Position numbers and translations under genes: made by a program
Shown: positions 1 through 9,522 of the stretch, piece by piece
Position numbering within the stretch: the stretch's first letter is position 1
How the letters are laid out: each line of letters starts with the position of its first letter
Notes under the pieces: generated by a model
The model's input: only the letters and a program-made list of their open reading frames with translations
Told to the model about the DNA's origin: nothing
Database searches by the model: none
DNA from: Candidatus Salinicoccus stercoripullorum
GTDB taxonomy: Bacteria > Bacillota > Bacilli > Staphylococcales > Salinicoccaceae
NCBI GenBank assembly: GCA_019113295.1
Contig: DXHR01000011.1
Coordinates: 33,254-97,253, forward strand
Direction of reading: 5' to 3'
DNA length: 64,000 nt

Positions 1-61
1 GGAACATCGTGTCGATCTTATCAATCATTTCCATCGTCTTTTTGCCACTAATCAAATACAT
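1..61 (-). CDS. nth: Endonuclease III, N-terminal fragment (cut by window edge)
   Basis: Only about the first 20 codons are present; the gene runs off the left edge. The ATG at 61 overlaps the last codons of dnaD, and the reading frame gives a segment with MEMIDKIDTMF that resembles the start of firmicute Nth (compare ALEMIDVIADMFP in S. aureus, from memory). nth directly follows dnaD in Bacillus and Staphylococcus, which supports the call. Nth is a DNA glycosylase/AP lyase removing oxidised pyrimidines. A TTG at 55 is an alternative start. The catalytic part lies outside the window, so the identification rests on synteny and a short match. Confidence 0.6.
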   Translation of the reverse strand, partial: MYLISGKKTMEMIDKIDTMF

Positions 62-671
62 CTTCTCCTTCCAGCCAGGAACGGACCGGCATCCTCCTGC
101 GGCTGCTTTGTTCTTCTTTCCTGTTATCGGTGCTGTTCAGTATGCGTTCAACATACTGGAGCGATGTCACCTGGTTCTGATAGGCAAGATCTATCGCTTC
201 CTTTATCTTTTCGGGGGAATGCCCGGAATCATCCAGCCAGCTGTTCATACGCTGGAATTCATTTGGACTGATCACCCTGCCGTAAAGCAGTTCCACATAC
301 TCGAACAAGTCTCTGATTTTTGACGGGTCTTGCTTCTTTTCTCCGGCCCCGGGGTCAGCAGCTTTGATCAGTTTTTTGAACAGCGGATCCAGACTGAAAC
401 GTTCGATGAATTTGCCTTGGTCCTTTACAGTCTCAATTTCAATCAGACTGTCCTGTATCAGATTTTCCATGATTTTCGAAATGTCATTTTCCGACATTGT
501 CGTATGCGCAGCCAGTGTCCCGAATTCCGGGAGCTTGTCGGAGGTGCTGTAAATATCCATCAGGCGGATGAGGATAACCAGGGACTGTTCATCAATACCC
601 AGCGTGCCGTACTTATCTATCAGGATTTTATTTACAGGTACATTGATATAACGCATAAATCTTTCAAGCAT
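48..671 (-). CDS. dnaD: DNA replication initiation protein DnaD
   Basis: This 207-aa protein has the DnaD layout: an N-terminal winged-helix region (about 1-100) and a C-terminal DnaD/DnaB_2 helical domain (about 125-185). DnaD helps remodel origin DNA and load the replicative helicase with DnaA, DnaB and DnaI in low-GC Gram-positives. The start ATG follows a good AAGGAG site 8 nt upstream. It lies between asnS and nth, as in B. subtilis. One oddity: the YxxxIxxxW motif of the C-terminal domain reads YVERILNST here, so the terminal Trp is replaced by Thr. The C-terminal tail is basic. Confidence 0.93.
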   Translation of the reverse strand: MLERFMRYINVPVNKILIDKYGTLGIDEQSLVILIRLMDIYSTSDKLPEFGTLAAHTTMSENDISKIMENLIQDSLIEIETVKDQGKFIERFSLDPLFKKLIKAADPGAGEKKQDPSKIRDLFEYVELLYGRVISPNEFQRMNSWLDDSGHSPEKIKEAIDLAYQNQVTSLQYVERILNSTDNRKEEQSSRRRMPVRSWLEGEDVFD

Positions 672-689
672 ATTTGCATCTCCTTATGA

Positions 690-715
690 AAAATATCGCC
701 CGGAGGCGATATTTT
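690..715 (-). terminator. Intrinsic terminator-like hairpin after asnS
   Basis: Perfect inverted repeat with 11-bp arms (AAAATATCGCC / GGCGATATTTT) around a 4-nt loop, just downstream of the asnS stop on the minus strand and before the dnaD ribosome site. The A/T ends of the stem supply the U run. It probably ends or attenuates the mgsA-to-asnS transcript; read-through into dnaD is possible. Confidence 0.7.
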
Positions 716-718
716 AAA

Positions 719-2008
719 CTATGGATAAAGACGGTTCAGCAGACGCGGAAACGGTGCTGTTTCCCTGACATGCTGAACACCGCTCAGCCATGCAACCGTT
801 CTCTCCAATCCCAGTCCGAAACCGGAATGCGGTACGCTTCCGTATTTTCGGAGGTCAAGATACCATTCGTAAGCTGCAAGGTCCAGGCCGTTGTCCACGA
901 TCTTCTGTTTGAGTGTGTCGTAATCATGTATCCTCTGGCTTCCTCCGATGACTTCCCCGTAACCTTCAGGAGCAATCAGATCTGCGCACAGCACCGTCCG
1001 TGGATCATCAGGGTTCTCTTCCATATAGAAGGATTTGATCTCTTTCGGATAGTTTACGATGAATACAGGGAGATCGAAATGATTTGCGATTTCAGTTTCA
1101 TGCGGTGCCCCGAAGTCCTCACCCCATTCGATGTCATCAAAGCCTTTATCCTTGAGCAGTTCAATCGCATCCGTATATGTGATACGCGGGAATGGCGCCT
1201 TGATCTTCCTGAGGATCGAAGTGTCGCGGTCAAGTGCCTCAAGATCAAATTGGCAGTGCTCAAGGACGTCCGTGACAATATATTCCACATACTGTTCCTG
1301 AACTTTGAGACTGTCTTCATGCTCGTAGAATGCCATTTCAGGTTCAATCATCCAGAATTCGATCAGATGTCTTCTTGTCTTTGATTTCTCCGCGCGGAAC
1401 GTCGGGCCGAATGAAAAGACTTTGCCATGTGCCATCGCAGCCGCTTCAGCATAGAGCTGACCGCTCTGGGACAGGAAAGCATCCTCTTCGAAGTATTTTG
1501 TATGGAACAGCTCAGTTGTACCTTCCGGTGAACTGCTGGTCAGGATAGGCGGATCAATTTTCTTATAGCCATTTTCAAAGAAGAAGTTATAAGTGCTTCT
1601 GATGATCTGGTTTCTGATATTCATTACCGCATGCTGTTTACGGGACCTCAGCCACAGATGGCGGTTGTCCATAAGGAACTCAGGTCCGTGGTTTTTGGGA
1701 GTGATCGGATAGCCTTCCGCCTGATGGATGATTTCGATGGCGGAGACTTCCATTTCGTATCCGAAGGAAGAGCGTTCATCGGATTTGATCGTGCCTGTGA
1801 CATACATGGATGTTTCCTGGTTCAGCCCTTTCGCTGCAGCGAAGAGGTCTTCATCCGCCGCTTTGACCACGACCGCCTGCATGAAGCCTGTACCATCCCT
1901 CAGCTGAAGGAATTGTATTTTCCCGCTGCCGCGCTTTTGCAGCAGCCAGCATCCGATTGTAACCTCCTGCCCGTCATACTTGGGTGCCTGGTTTATTGAA
2001 ATCTTCAT
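719..2008 (-). CDS. asnS: Asparaginyl-tRNA synthetase
   Basis: A 429-aa class IIb aminoacyl-tRNA synthetase that charges tRNA-Asn with asparagine. The N-terminal OB-fold anticodon-binding domain covers about residues 1-100. Class II motif 2 is visible as [12 protein letters not shown], and motif 3 as [13 protein letters not shown] near the C-terminus. Length matches bacterial AsnS (about 430) and is far shorter than bacterial AspS (about 590). It starts 8 nt after the aspB stop, the same asnS/aspB pairing as in B. subtilis, so aspartate/asparagine metabolism and charging are probably co-transcribed. There is no room for a T-box leader directly upstream. Confidence 0.95.
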   Translation of the reverse strand: MKISINQAPKYDGQEVTIGCWLLQKRGSGKIQFLQLRDGTGFMQAVVVKAADEDLFAAAKGLNQETSMYVTGTIKSDERSSFGYEMEVSAIEIIHQAEGYPITPKNHGPEFLMDNRHLWLRSRKQHAVMNIRNQIIRSTYNFFFENGYKKIDPPILTSSSPEGTTELFHTKYFEEDAFLSQSGQLYAEAAAMAHGKVFSFGPTFRAEKSKTRRHLIEFWMIEPEMAFYEHEDSLKVQEQYVEYIVTDVLEHCQFDLEALDRDTSILRKIKAPFPRITYTDAIELLKDKGFDDIEWGEDFGAPHETEIANHFDLPVFIVNYPKEIKSFYMEENPDDPRTVLCADLIAPEGYGEVIGGSQRIHDYDTLKQKIVDNGLDLAAYEWYLDLRKYGSVPHSGFGLGLERTVAWLSGVQHVRETAPFPRLLNRLYP

Positions 2009-2016
2009 ATCTGATT

Positions 2017-3204
2017 TTAAGCTCCTTCTGTTCTCTGTAATACAAATTGTCTGATACGCTCAAGCGCTTCATTCATGTCTTCAATGCTCAAAGAGTAGCT
2101 GAGCCTGATGTTATCCGGAGCTCCGAATCCGGAGCCGGGAACGACAGCCACATAGACCTCTTCAAGTACTGCGTTCACAAAGGCATCCACTGAATCGAAG
2201 CCACACCGTTCCGCACATTCCCTGAAATTCGGGAACAGATAGAAGGCGCCCTGCGGTTTTATACATGTGATGTAGGGGATCTCCATCAATTTATCATATG
2301 CTGCATCTCTGCGTTCATGGAATGTACGGTTATATTCCATGATGAATGAATCATCCATTTCATATGCGGCAACCGCTGCCCATTGGGACGGTGTCACCGG
2401 ATTGGATGTGGAATGGCTGGTCAGATCGGTCATCGCTTTGACAACTTCACTGTTGCCGCAGCAGTATCCGATCCTCCACCCTGTCATCGCGTGGGATTTG
2501 CTCACACCGTTGATGACAAACGTATTCTCCTTCATCTTACTGCTCAGTGAAGCAATGGAAATATGCTCACTGTCATAGACGAGCGTTTCATATATTTCAT
2601 CCGCAACAACGATGAGATCCTTCTCTTCGATATATGCTGCCAGTGCTTCAAGTTCTTCACGGGTATAGACCATACCGCTCGGGTTGTTTGGCGAATTGAG
2701 GAGCAGCATGCGGGTCTTATCGGTGATGAATCCATCTATGATCTCGGGTGTCACCTTAAAAGAGGTTGATTCGTCCGTCGGCATGATGACAGGATTGCCG
2801 CCAGCCAGTTTCACCTGTTCTGTGTAGCTCACCCAGTAGGGTACCGGTATGAGTACTTCATCACCCGGGTTCAAAGTGGCTTGGAACAGATTGTAGAGGA
2901 CATGTTTTGCACCGTTGCCGACAAATACTTCATCATGCTCATACGTAAGTCCGTGATCTTTCTCCATCTTATCGATGATCGCATTTTTAAGCTCGGGTAT
3001 CCCTGCTGCCGCGGTATATTTAGTCTTGCCTGCTTTCAGCGATTCATATGCTTTGTCGATGATTTCATCAGGGGTGTTGAAGTCGGGCTCCCCTGCCCCG
3101 AGTCCGATGACGTCCACACCTTGTGCTTTCAGGTCTCTGGATTTAGCAGTGATCGCGAGTGTCTGACTCGGCGTTACATTTTTAATACGATCTGAGATTT
3201 GCAT
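2017..3204 (-). CDS. aspB: Aspartate aminotransferase, class I/II PLP enzyme
   Basis: A 395-aa fold-type I pyridoxal-phosphate aminotransferase (family I gamma, as in Bacillus AspB) interconverting aspartate/2-oxoglutarate and oxaloacetate/glutamate. Visible signatures are the cofactor-binding [13 protein letters not shown], and the lysine motif [13 protein letters not shown] with the Schiff-base Lys. The start ATG has a strong AAAAGGAG site upstream. It lies between dinG and asnS in the conserved order dinG-aspB-asnS-dnaD. Substrate range cannot be fixed from sequence alone, but synteny favours aspartate. Confidence 0.92.
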   Translation of the reverse strand: MQISDRIKNVTPSQTLAITAKSRDLKAQGVDVIGLGAGEPDFNTPDEIIDKAYESLKAGKTKYTAAAGIPELKNAIIDKMEKDHGLTYEHDEVFVGNGAKHVLYNLFQATLNPGDEVLIPVPYWVSYTEQVKLAGGNPVIMPTDESTSFKVTPEIIDGFITDKTRMLLLNSPNNPSGMVYTREELEALAAYIEEKDLIVVADEIYETLVYDSEHISIASLSSKMKENTFVINGVSKSHAMTGWRIGYCCGNSEVVKAMTDLTSHSTSNPVTPSQWAAVAAYEMDDSFIMEYNRTFHERRDAAYDKLMEIPYITCIKPQGAFYLFPNFRECAERCGFDSVDAFVNAVLEEVYVAVVPGSGFGAPDNIRLSYSLSIEDMNEALERIRQFVLQRTEGA

Positions 3205-3234
3205 GTTCCTTCTCCTTTTATATTGATATAGTCA

Positions 3235-5751
3235 TTATAAATCACGCAGGAGCCCTTTGAAAGTCTCCTGTGGACCATGGATGATATTTTCCTTGGGAAA
3301 ATATTTAAGAAATGCCTTTTTATAGTTCCTGGACAGGATCCGCTTGTCGAATAACAGTACCAGCCCCTTGTCGGACGGCTTCCTGTGAACCCTGCCCGCA
3401 ATCTGGCGGAATGAGAAGACGGCTTCCGGCAGATCAGTTTTATAGAAGTTCCTGAACCCTCTGTCCGTCGGGACCGGAAAAGGCAGTTTGGTCAACATCA
3501 GGCATTTGGCTCCGGCACTCTGCATGTTTATCCCTTCATTGAAGCTGGATGTTCCGAGAAGAAGACATTTATCGAGCTGGTTGAACTGTGTGAGAAGCTT
3601 TTCGGGAGTGCTCGCGCGGGACTGCCTCAACACAGCGTAATCCGCGAACAGCTGGACTTCCTCGGTGTATTCCGCCACTTTGTCGAGCAGCTCGTAATTT
3701 GAAAAAAGCACCATAAGTTTGCTGTCTGTTTCACTCAGATAGACCGAAATATAATCAACAAGCGCCCATATGAAGCGGTCATCGTTCACATCATAATCCG
3801 GTATGTCTTCAGGGATGAAAAGACGGGTGTTATCAAAAAGTGATGGGTTGCTTATGATCTGCGAGTCGTACGGCAGATCGCCGAACCAGTAGGTAAGATG
3901 CCTGAAGCTGCCATTCACTTCGAGTGTTCCCGATAAAAGCACTGCTGAAGACAGGTTTTTCACATGGTCATCGAGGATTTTCTGTCTGTCATCCCTGATA
4001 TATATTTTGGTCTTCTGGAAATTGTCATCCCTGCCGATGGTATAGTCACCCTTCTCCAATCCCGTTTGCAGTAGCGACAGCATCCTCTGATAGTGATGCA
4101 TGTGGTTGTAGAGTATCTGGTAGTTATTTGTGCCTCGGATAGCGCCGAGGAAAGTCTGTGTATATTTCAATCCCCCTTTTATATGGAGAAGCGCTTCGTC
4201 CGTATTCCCTGCAGAAAACGAACCGAACAATCGGTCGATATTCTGATTGAGATGTTTCAGGATATCCTCAAGAAGATACACTATGGTTTCATTATTATCA
4301 TTTATATATGTGTGCAGCAGACGCTCCTGGGAGGCCATGCCGATCTGACCGATGAAAAATTTCATACCCTGGTAACTATAGGCAGATTCCATCCTGTCGT
4401 CAAGTGCGTTTTTGAGCTGATGTGCCTCGTCAACCAGTACTGAATCTATGTCCATGACGTGCTCAAGGCAATCCGGCAGGAAATAATGGTTTGTGATGAT
4501 CATTGCCGAATTCTCAGCTAGATCAAGCGCACGCTCAAAATAAGGATGGGCTCCGCTTTCTCCGGCCTGGATCGCCATCGTTTTGTAATACGCCTTCTCC
4601 GGTCCTTTGAGATGTATTTCAGAGAGATCGCCGGTCTCGGTGTCGAGGAGCCAGACGAGCAGTTTCATCTTGAGATAGATGATCTCTGTGTTTTCATCAT
4701 CAAGTGAAAGGAGGAGTTCAAACGCTTGCAGGTTGAGATAGTTATCCCTGCCCTTGAGATCTGAAACAGAAATATCCAGGCCGCATGCCTCTTTCAGAAT
4801 GGCCAGATCATCGGTGATGATCTGTTTCTGGAGGATCTTCCTGCTGGTTGAAACCAGTGTCTTTTTGCCGTACATGGAATAATAGCTTATGGCAGCGAGC
4901 AGGAAGGCTACAGTTTTACCGAGTCCTGTATAGGCTTCAAGAGCGAGGTGGTTCTTTGTTTCAAATGCCTCGAATATCCTGTTTGCGAGCATCAGCTGGT
5001 CTTCCCTGAAATCATTGCCGGTTTGGTCGATATACTTCCTGTACAGTTCCCCCACTGACACAGGAGGGAGTGACCCTTGTCCGCCGTACTGTTTTCTCAT
5101 ATGGACGGACCCCCGCTTTTCAAGGTGTGCAGGAGAGTTGCCATCCGATTCGGCCACAGTAAGGAAAAGAAGATCTGACAGGTTATGCTTCAGAGGCTTT
5201 GAAAGATGGTAAAGCTGCTTCAGCGTCTCAGTATTCATCGAAGTAATGATCTCCTGAAGTCTGATGAGAAGATTAGCAGTGGCACGTGCATCCTCATCCG
5301 CCCGGTGAGCATTGGAGAGTGTTATCCCGATGGACTGGGCAATTTCATTCAGTTGAAATTTTTCAAGCGTCGGCATGAATATTTTGGAAAGCTCAACAGT
5401 ATCGATTTTATACCGGGGCTCATATCTTATACCTCTTTGTTCCAGCGCATTCTTCAAAAAGCCATAGTCGAATTCGACATTATGTGCAGTAAAGACGCAT
5501 CCGTCAAGGAGTGAGGAGACTTCATCTGCAATATCCCGGAATTTGGGTGCTCCTTTCAGCATATGGGGTTCTATATTGGTAAGTTCACGTATGAACGGAC
5601 TGATTTCAGTATCATCAGAGAGAAAAGTCGTGTATTGGTCTGTAATTTTAAAATTCTCGACAAAGACGATACTCAGTTGTATGATACTGTCCTTATTTTT
5701 ATTATTTCCGGTTGTTTCCAAATCTACGACAGCAAATCTCTCTGTAAACAT
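3235..5751 (-). CDS. dinG: DinG-family exonuclease/helicase-like protein
   Basis: 838 aa with an N-terminal DnaQ-type 3'-5' exonuclease domain (DLETTG at about 9-14, HNVEFDYGFL, HRADEDARAT) followed by an XPD/DinG superfamily 2 helicase core (Walker A-like AYTGLGKT, DEAH box VLVDEAHQL, motif VI QIAGRVHRK). The group of cysteines that holds a 4Fe-4S cluster in E. coli DinG between Walker A and DEAH is absent. That matches S. aureus DinG, reported to act as a nuclease rather than a helicase. Slightly shorter than the B. subtilis and S. aureus proteins (about 900). Sits between birA and aspB as in related genomes. Confidence 0.92.
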   Translation of the reverse strand: MFTERFAVVDLETTGNNKNKDSIIQLSIVFVENFKITDQYTTFLSDDTEISPFIRELTNIEPHMLKGAPKFRDIADEVSSLLDGCVFTAHNVEFDYGFLKNALEQRGIRYEPRYKIDTVELSKIFMPTLEKFQLNEIAQSIGITLSNAHRADEDARATANLLIRLQEIITSMNTETLKQLYHLSKPLKHNLSDLLFLTVAESDGNSPAHLEKRGSVHMRKQYGGQGSLPPVSVGELYRKYIDQTGNDFREDQLMLANRIFEAFETKNHLALEAYTGLGKTVAFLLAAISYYSMYGKKTLVSTSRKILQKQIITDDLAILKEACGLDISVSDLKGRDNYLNLQAFELLLSLDDENTEIIYLKMKLLVWLLDTETGDLSEIHLKGPEKAYYKTMAIQAGESGAHPYFERALDLAENSAMIITNHYFLPDCLEHVMDIDSVLVDEAHQLKNALDDRMESAYSYQGMKFFIGQIGMASQERLLHTYINDNNETIVYLLEDILKHLNQNIDRLFGSFSAGNTDEALLHIKGGLKYTQTFLGAIRGTNNYQILYNHMHHYQRMLSLLQTGLEKGDYTIGRDDNFQKTKIYIRDDRQKILDDHVKNLSSAVLLSGTLEVNGSFRHLTYWFGDLPYDSQIISNPSLFDNTRLFIPEDIPDYDVNDDRFIWALVDYISVYLSETDSKLMVLFSNYELLDKVAEYTEEVQLFADYAVLRQSRASTPEKLLTQFNQLDKCLLLGTSSFNEGINMQSAGAKCLMLTKLPFPVPTDRGFRNFYKTDLPEAVFSFRQIAGRVHRKPSDKGLVLLFDKRILSRNYKKAFLKYFPKENIIHGPQETFKGLLRDL

Positions 5752-5768
5752 ACAATCACCAATTTCTA

Positions 5769-6731
5769 CTATAGTTCAATATCTGCACTGACCACTTTTC
5801 TTATATTCCCATCTTCATCCAGAACTTCAAGGAAGCCGTCGTCCGTAATATCGAGTGCACGGCCAAAGAACATTCCCCCGGGTTCAGTAATACGCAGTTG
5901 CCTGCCGAAGACGATGGATTTCTCTATCCAGTCATCCCGGATCCGGGAGAATGGTTCGTTTAAAAATCTATTATAATAGACTTCAATGTTATCCATGAAT
6001 ACCTTCATGAATAAATCCATGTCCATATGTTCTGTTCCGCCGGCTGTCTCCTCGATTGAAATGGCGGTCGGAATCTTCCTGAGAGTGTCATCTTTGAATA
6101 CATTGATACCGATACCGCATATGATTGCATTGATGACACCGGATTCACTGACGACTTCGGTAAGGAAACCGCAGACTTTCCTGCCCTGGATGTAAATATC
6201 ATTAGGCCATTTTATACCTGACTCCACACCAAACGCTTCATCGATGGATTTCGCAATTGCCAGTGAGACGAACAAATTGAAACGGATGATTTCCGAAACC
6301 GGTATATTCGGCCGGAGCACAAGTGATAGGTAGACTCCCGTCCTGCCGGGGGAGTCCCAGTGCCTATCAAAGCGTCCCCGACCTTTTGTCTGTTCCTCAG
6401 CAAACACTACGAAGGAGTCATCCGACTCAGACAGCATGATGAAGGCCTCTTTCTGAGTAGAAGGTGTCGTCTTGAAATAAACCACACGGTCGAACAGGGA
6501 GGACTGGCTGATGCGCATTGAGAGTGCCGTCGGGTTTACATAGGCAGGTGGACTTTTGAGATGATAGCCTTTGTTTGTGACCGATTCAATAGAGTAGCCC
6601 TCCTCTTTCAGGGATTTTATACTCTTCCACACCGAGGTCCGGGACACGCCAAGCGTATCTGCGATATTCTGGCCTGATATGAATTGTGCCCGGTCAAGTA
6701 AGCTCAATATTTCCTTCTTTAAATTTGACAT
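5769..6731 (-). CDS. birA: Bifunctional biotin-protein ligase / biotin operon repressor
   Basis: About 320 aa from the chosen start (MSNLKKEIL). An N-terminal winged helix-turn-helix (about 1-60, with VSRTSVWKSIKSL) precedes the ligase domain with GRGRFDRHW (biotinyl-5'-AMP loop) and KWPNDI, then a C-terminal SH3-like domain. It attaches biotin to acetyl-CoA/pyruvate carboxylase and should repress biotin genes when loaded with biotinyl-AMP. The start at 6731 lies inside the 3' end of cca (38-nt overlap, different frame), suggesting translational coupling; an upstream ATG at 6767 is possible but adds residues not typical of the family. Confidence 0.93.
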   Translation of the reverse strand: MSNLKKEILSLLDRAQFISGQNIADTLGVSRTSVWKSIKSLKEEGYSIESVTNKGYHLKSPPAYVNPTALSMRISQSSLFDRVVYFKTTPSTQKEAFIMLSESDDSFVVFAEEQTKGRGRFDRHWDSPGRTGVYLSLVLRPNIPVSEIIRFNLFVSLAIAKSIDEAFGVESGIKWPNDIYIQGRKVCGFLTEVVSESGVINAIICGIGINVFKDDTLRKIPTAISIEETAGGTEHMDMDLFMKVFMDNIEVYYNRFLNEPFSRIRDDWIEKSIVFGRQLRITEPGGMFFGRALDITDDGFLEVLDEDGNIRKVVSADIEL

Positions 6732-7902
6732 GCATGTCCATCCATTCAAGTATTTTTGTTTTTTCATTTGGAAGTAGATTAAAAAGGATCTCGTATTCCA
6801 GAATGGTGAAAATATCCCTTATCCACCGGCCTCCCTGCGCTTCGAAATGCTCCATCAGCTCTTTGCCGTCCACATCGATATCCGAAATGTGCTGTATTGG
6901 AAGAGATGGTTTCATTTCCAGCGCTTCATCGAGTATCCTGCTCCACTCCAGTTTCCTGGAAAACCGGTTGATGACCACCAGTTTCCTGACATTTTCAAGT
7001 GTATCATAATTATAATTGTAGGAGATGGTTTTAACCTGCCTGTCGTATTCAAGATCCAAGAAAATACAGACGATTTCTTTTACTTCCTTTTTCTCTGCGT
7101 TGGAAAGTTTCAGGGCGGGAGCATATTCCATAAGTGATTCATTCAAATAGATCTGGAGTCCCATGCCGGTGATGAAAGAAAAGGTATTGGTTGACATAAA
7201 AGTATTATCGTCAACTTCTTTAATGAACGGAAGGTTCCTTTTTATGCCGGTTTGGACCATCAGCGATTTGACCCCGTCCATGTGTCCTGCGGAGAATGTT
7301 TTCTTCAGCTCCACCAGTGAACGTTCCACAGCGACATGTCGCAGATGGCCGGAATGGCGTTCCATCGCCCGGACAGTTTCATGGTCAATTGTAAATCCGA
7401 GCTGTGCTTTGAAACGGACTGCCCTCAGAATTCTGAGGGCGTCCTCATCAAAGCGTTCATCCGGGAGGCCGACTGTTGTTATCGATCTGTTTTTTATCGC
7501 CTCAAGACCCCCGTAAGGGTCTATCAGTTTGAATTCACTGTCCATGGCCATTGCATTCATGGTGAAATCACGGCGTTCAAGATCCCCGGACAGTTCTTTT
7601 GTAAAAGCGACCGAGTCCGGCCGCCTGTGGTCTGTATATTCCGATTCGACGCGGAAAGTAGTAACTTCAAACGGTATACCGGAGATGACCACGATCACAG
7701 TACCATGTTGAATGCCCACATCAACCGTGTTTTCAAATAATGATTCCACTTCTTCGGGGAGGGCATCAGTCGTAATGTCGACATCATTGATCTCGCGGCC
7801 CATCTTATAATCCCTCACACATCCGCCGACAAAATAAGCCTGGAAACCTTCTTCCTGAAGACGTTCCAATATCTTTTTTCCAATAATGAACAGATCATCC
7901 AT
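6694..7902 (-). CDS. cca: CCA tRNA nucleotidyltransferase
   Basis: About 402 aa from the start MDDLFIIGKK. Class II nucleotidyltransferase that adds or repairs the 3'-CCA of tRNAs. Visible are YFVGGCVRDY, the metal-binding NDVDITTDA, the RRDFTMNAMA motif, and the ERFDEDALRILRAVRF segment. The start at 7902 is preferred because it follows the bshA stop (7895-7897) with a small overlap, whereas the longer frame from 7941 would add an atypical extension. The order bshA-cca-birA is conserved in Bacillales. Confidence 0.93.
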   Translation of the reverse strand: MDDLFIIGKKILERLQEEGFQAYFVGGCVRDYKMGREINDVDITTDALPEEVESLFENTVDVGIQHGTVIVVISGIPFEVTTFRVESEYTDHRRPDSVAFTKELSGDLERRDFTMNAMAMDSEFKLIDPYGGLEAIKNRSITTVGLPDERFDEDALRILRAVRFKAQLGFTIDHETVRAMERHSGHLRHVAVERSLVELKKTFSAGHMDGVKSLMVQTGIKRNLPFIKEVDDNTFMSTNTFSFITGMGLQIYLNESLMEYAPALKLSNAEKKEVKEIVCIFLDLEYDRQVKTISYNYNYDTLENVRKLVVINRFSRKLEWSRILDEALEMKPSLPIQHISDIDVDGKELMEHFEAQGGRWIRDIFTILEYEILFNLLPNEKTKILEWMDMHVKFKEGNIELT

Positions 7903-9040
7903 GCTGCATATCTCCTGTAAGCCTCTGGTACAGAGCTTCATATTCTTCGATTATTACATCAGTCCGGAACCTGATACTGATATCCTCCATCATCTGATGC
8001 TGCATTGTTTCATATCTTTTTGGATCTTCAAGCAGGCCAGTGATCTTCTCTGCAGCAGCTTTGTAATCCCCCACTTCGATTATATGACCGGTTTCACCAT
8101 CCCTGATAACTTCAGAAATGCCGCCGGCCGTTGAGCCTACGGGGACGGAACCGCAGTGCATCGCTTCAAGAAGCGCCAGGCCGAAGCTTTCCTTCTGACT
8201 GAGAAGCAGGAAGATATCGCTCATCAAATAGAATGATTTCACATCAGTCTGCTGTCCCGCCAAAATCACTGAACTTTCGATATCGAGTTCTTTAATGAGG
8301 CGCCTGATGCTGTTTGTTTCAGGTCCGTCACCGATCAGGATCAATACAGCATCCATCTGTTCCTGAACTATGCTGAATGCCCGTACAATATCGTCGATAC
8401 GTTTGATCTTCCGAAAATTTGAAGCATGCATAAGGACTTTGGTGCTTTCGCCTATGCCGTATCTCTCTTTCATGCCGGCGGCGATCTCTCTTCTGTCAGT
8501 CGCGTTGAAATAAGTTTCATCCACAAAATTATAAATGGTCTCTATAGATTTTTCAGGGCCGATCAATTCATGGGTCTCCTGTGTGAGGCTGTCGGAAACT
8601 GCTGTGACCGCATCGGATCCTTCTATTCCAAAACGGATGGCATTGACAAGGGACATGTCGTGCCCAAGCACAGTAATATCCGTTCCGTGCAGAGTCGTCA
8701 CGATGCGGACATCCCGCCCTGACATCTGCCTGGCAAGAATCCCGCAGACTGCATGGGGGACAGCATAATGCATATGGATCAGATCCAGTCCGTTTCCTGT
8801 GATGACTTCGGAAATCTTACTCGCCAATGTGATGTCATATGGAGGATACTTGAATACGCTGTAATCAGTGATGTCGGTCTGATGGATATGGATATTGGGG
8901 TGGCTGGTGTTCAGCCTGAACGGAATATTCGATGTGATGAAGTGCACCTCGTGCCCTTTTTCTGCCAGTTTGATGCCAAGTTCCGTTGCAATGATTCCGC
9001 TGCCGCCCACACTTGGATAGCAGGTTATTCCTATTTTCAT
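7895..9040 (-). CDS. bshA: N-acetyl-alpha-D-glucosaminyl L-malate synthase BshA
   Basis: 381 aa GT4-family glycosyltransferase catalysing the first step of bacillithiol synthesis: transfer of GlcNAc from UDP-GlcNAc to L-malate. The start MKIGITCYPSVGGSG gives the glycine-rich acceptor loop, and ESFGLALLEAMHCGSVPVG is the GT4 donor-binding E-x7-E motif. Begins 4 nt after mgsA. In B. subtilis the deacetylase bshB1 lies between mgsA and bshA, but it is absent here, so deacetylation must be encoded elsewhere. ypdA and brxB later in this window belong to the same thiol system. Confidence 0.94.
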   Translation of the reverse strand: MKIGITCYPSVGGSGIIATELGIKLAEKGHEVHFITSNIPFRLNTSHPNIHIHQTDITDYSVFKYPPYDITLASKISEVITGNGLDLIHMHYAVPHAVCGILARQMSGRDVRIVTTLHGTDITVLGHDMSLVNAIRFGIEGSDAVTAVSDSLTQETHELIGPEKSIETIYNFVDETYFNATDRREIAAGMKERYGIGESTKVLMHASNFRKIKRIDDIVRAFSIVQEQMDAVLILIGDGPETNSIRRLIKELDIESSVILAGQQTDVKSFYLMSDIFLLLSQKESFGLALLEAMHCGSVPVGSTAGGISEVIRDGETGHIIEVGDYKAAAEKITGLLEDPKRYETMQHQMMEDISIRFRTDVIIEEYEALYQRLTGDMQHG

Positions 9041-9044
9041 ACAA

Positions 9045-9437
9045 TCACACTCTATCTTTATCTTTGTAGTTGAGATAATGAAGCACTGCGCTTGCAGTCC
9101 CTTCATTTGTTGCCAGCGGGACATCATATACATCGGACAGTCTCAGAAGCGCCGAGACATCCGGTTCATGTGGCTGGGCTGTCAACGGATCCCTGAAGAA
9201 TATTATGGTATCTATGGCACCGTTCGCGACCATTGCACCGATCTCCTGATCACCGCCGAGCGGGCCCGACTTGCACCTGTTCACTTCAAGTCCTGTATGT
9301 TCTATGATTCTGGTCCCTGTTGTGCCTGTGGCAAACAGTTCATGGTTTTTGAAGAATTCCAGATGCAGTCTGATGAATTTCAGGAGATCATCTTTCTTTT
9401 TGTCATGTGCAATCAGTGCAATTTTCATATACATCAT
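9045..9437 (-). CDS. mgsA: Methylglyoxal synthase
   Basis: 130 aa, the normal family length. Converts dihydroxyacetone phosphate to methylglyoxal and phosphate, a glycolytic bypass under phosphate limitation. Motifs visible are [20 protein letters not shown], and [15 protein letters not shown] carrying the catalytic Asp/His residues. Several in-frame ATGs (9437, 9434, 9428) are possible; the AGGA at good spacing fits 9434-9437. First gene of a likely operon with bshA, cca, birA and dinG. The dapB gene that precedes mgsA in B. subtilis is absent. Confidence 0.93.
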   Translation of the reverse strand: MMYMKIALIAHDKKKDDLLKFIRLHLEFFKNHELFATGTTGTRIIEHTGLEVNRCKSGPLGGDQEIGAMVANGAIDTIIFFRDPLTAQPHEPDVSALLRLSDVYDVPLATNEGTASAVLHYLNYKDKDRV

Positions 9438-9475
9438 CCATTCCTGTGAAGTATCATATTTCGATCCTGTCCCTA

Positions 9476-9504
9476 ATTATAGAGAATATTGATGGTTAAG
9501 TGAA
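9476..9504 (-). promoter_or_regulatory. Putative sigma-A promoter for mgsA operon
   Basis: On the minus strand a TATAAT box (9476-9481) is preceded after 17 nt by TTCACT (9499-9504), a 4/6 match to the -35 consensus. Predicted start of transcription is about 30-35 nt upstream of the mgsA start codon. Confidence 0.55.
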
Positions 9505-9522
9505 CTGTCCATACTGCAGTTT

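Noticed and set aside
674..1384. 236-codon plus-strand frame opposite asnS
   Set aside because: Antisense to a clear class II synthetase, Cys-rich random composition, no ribosome site.
2009..2016. T-box leader before asnS
   Set aside because: Only eight bases lie between aspB and asnS.
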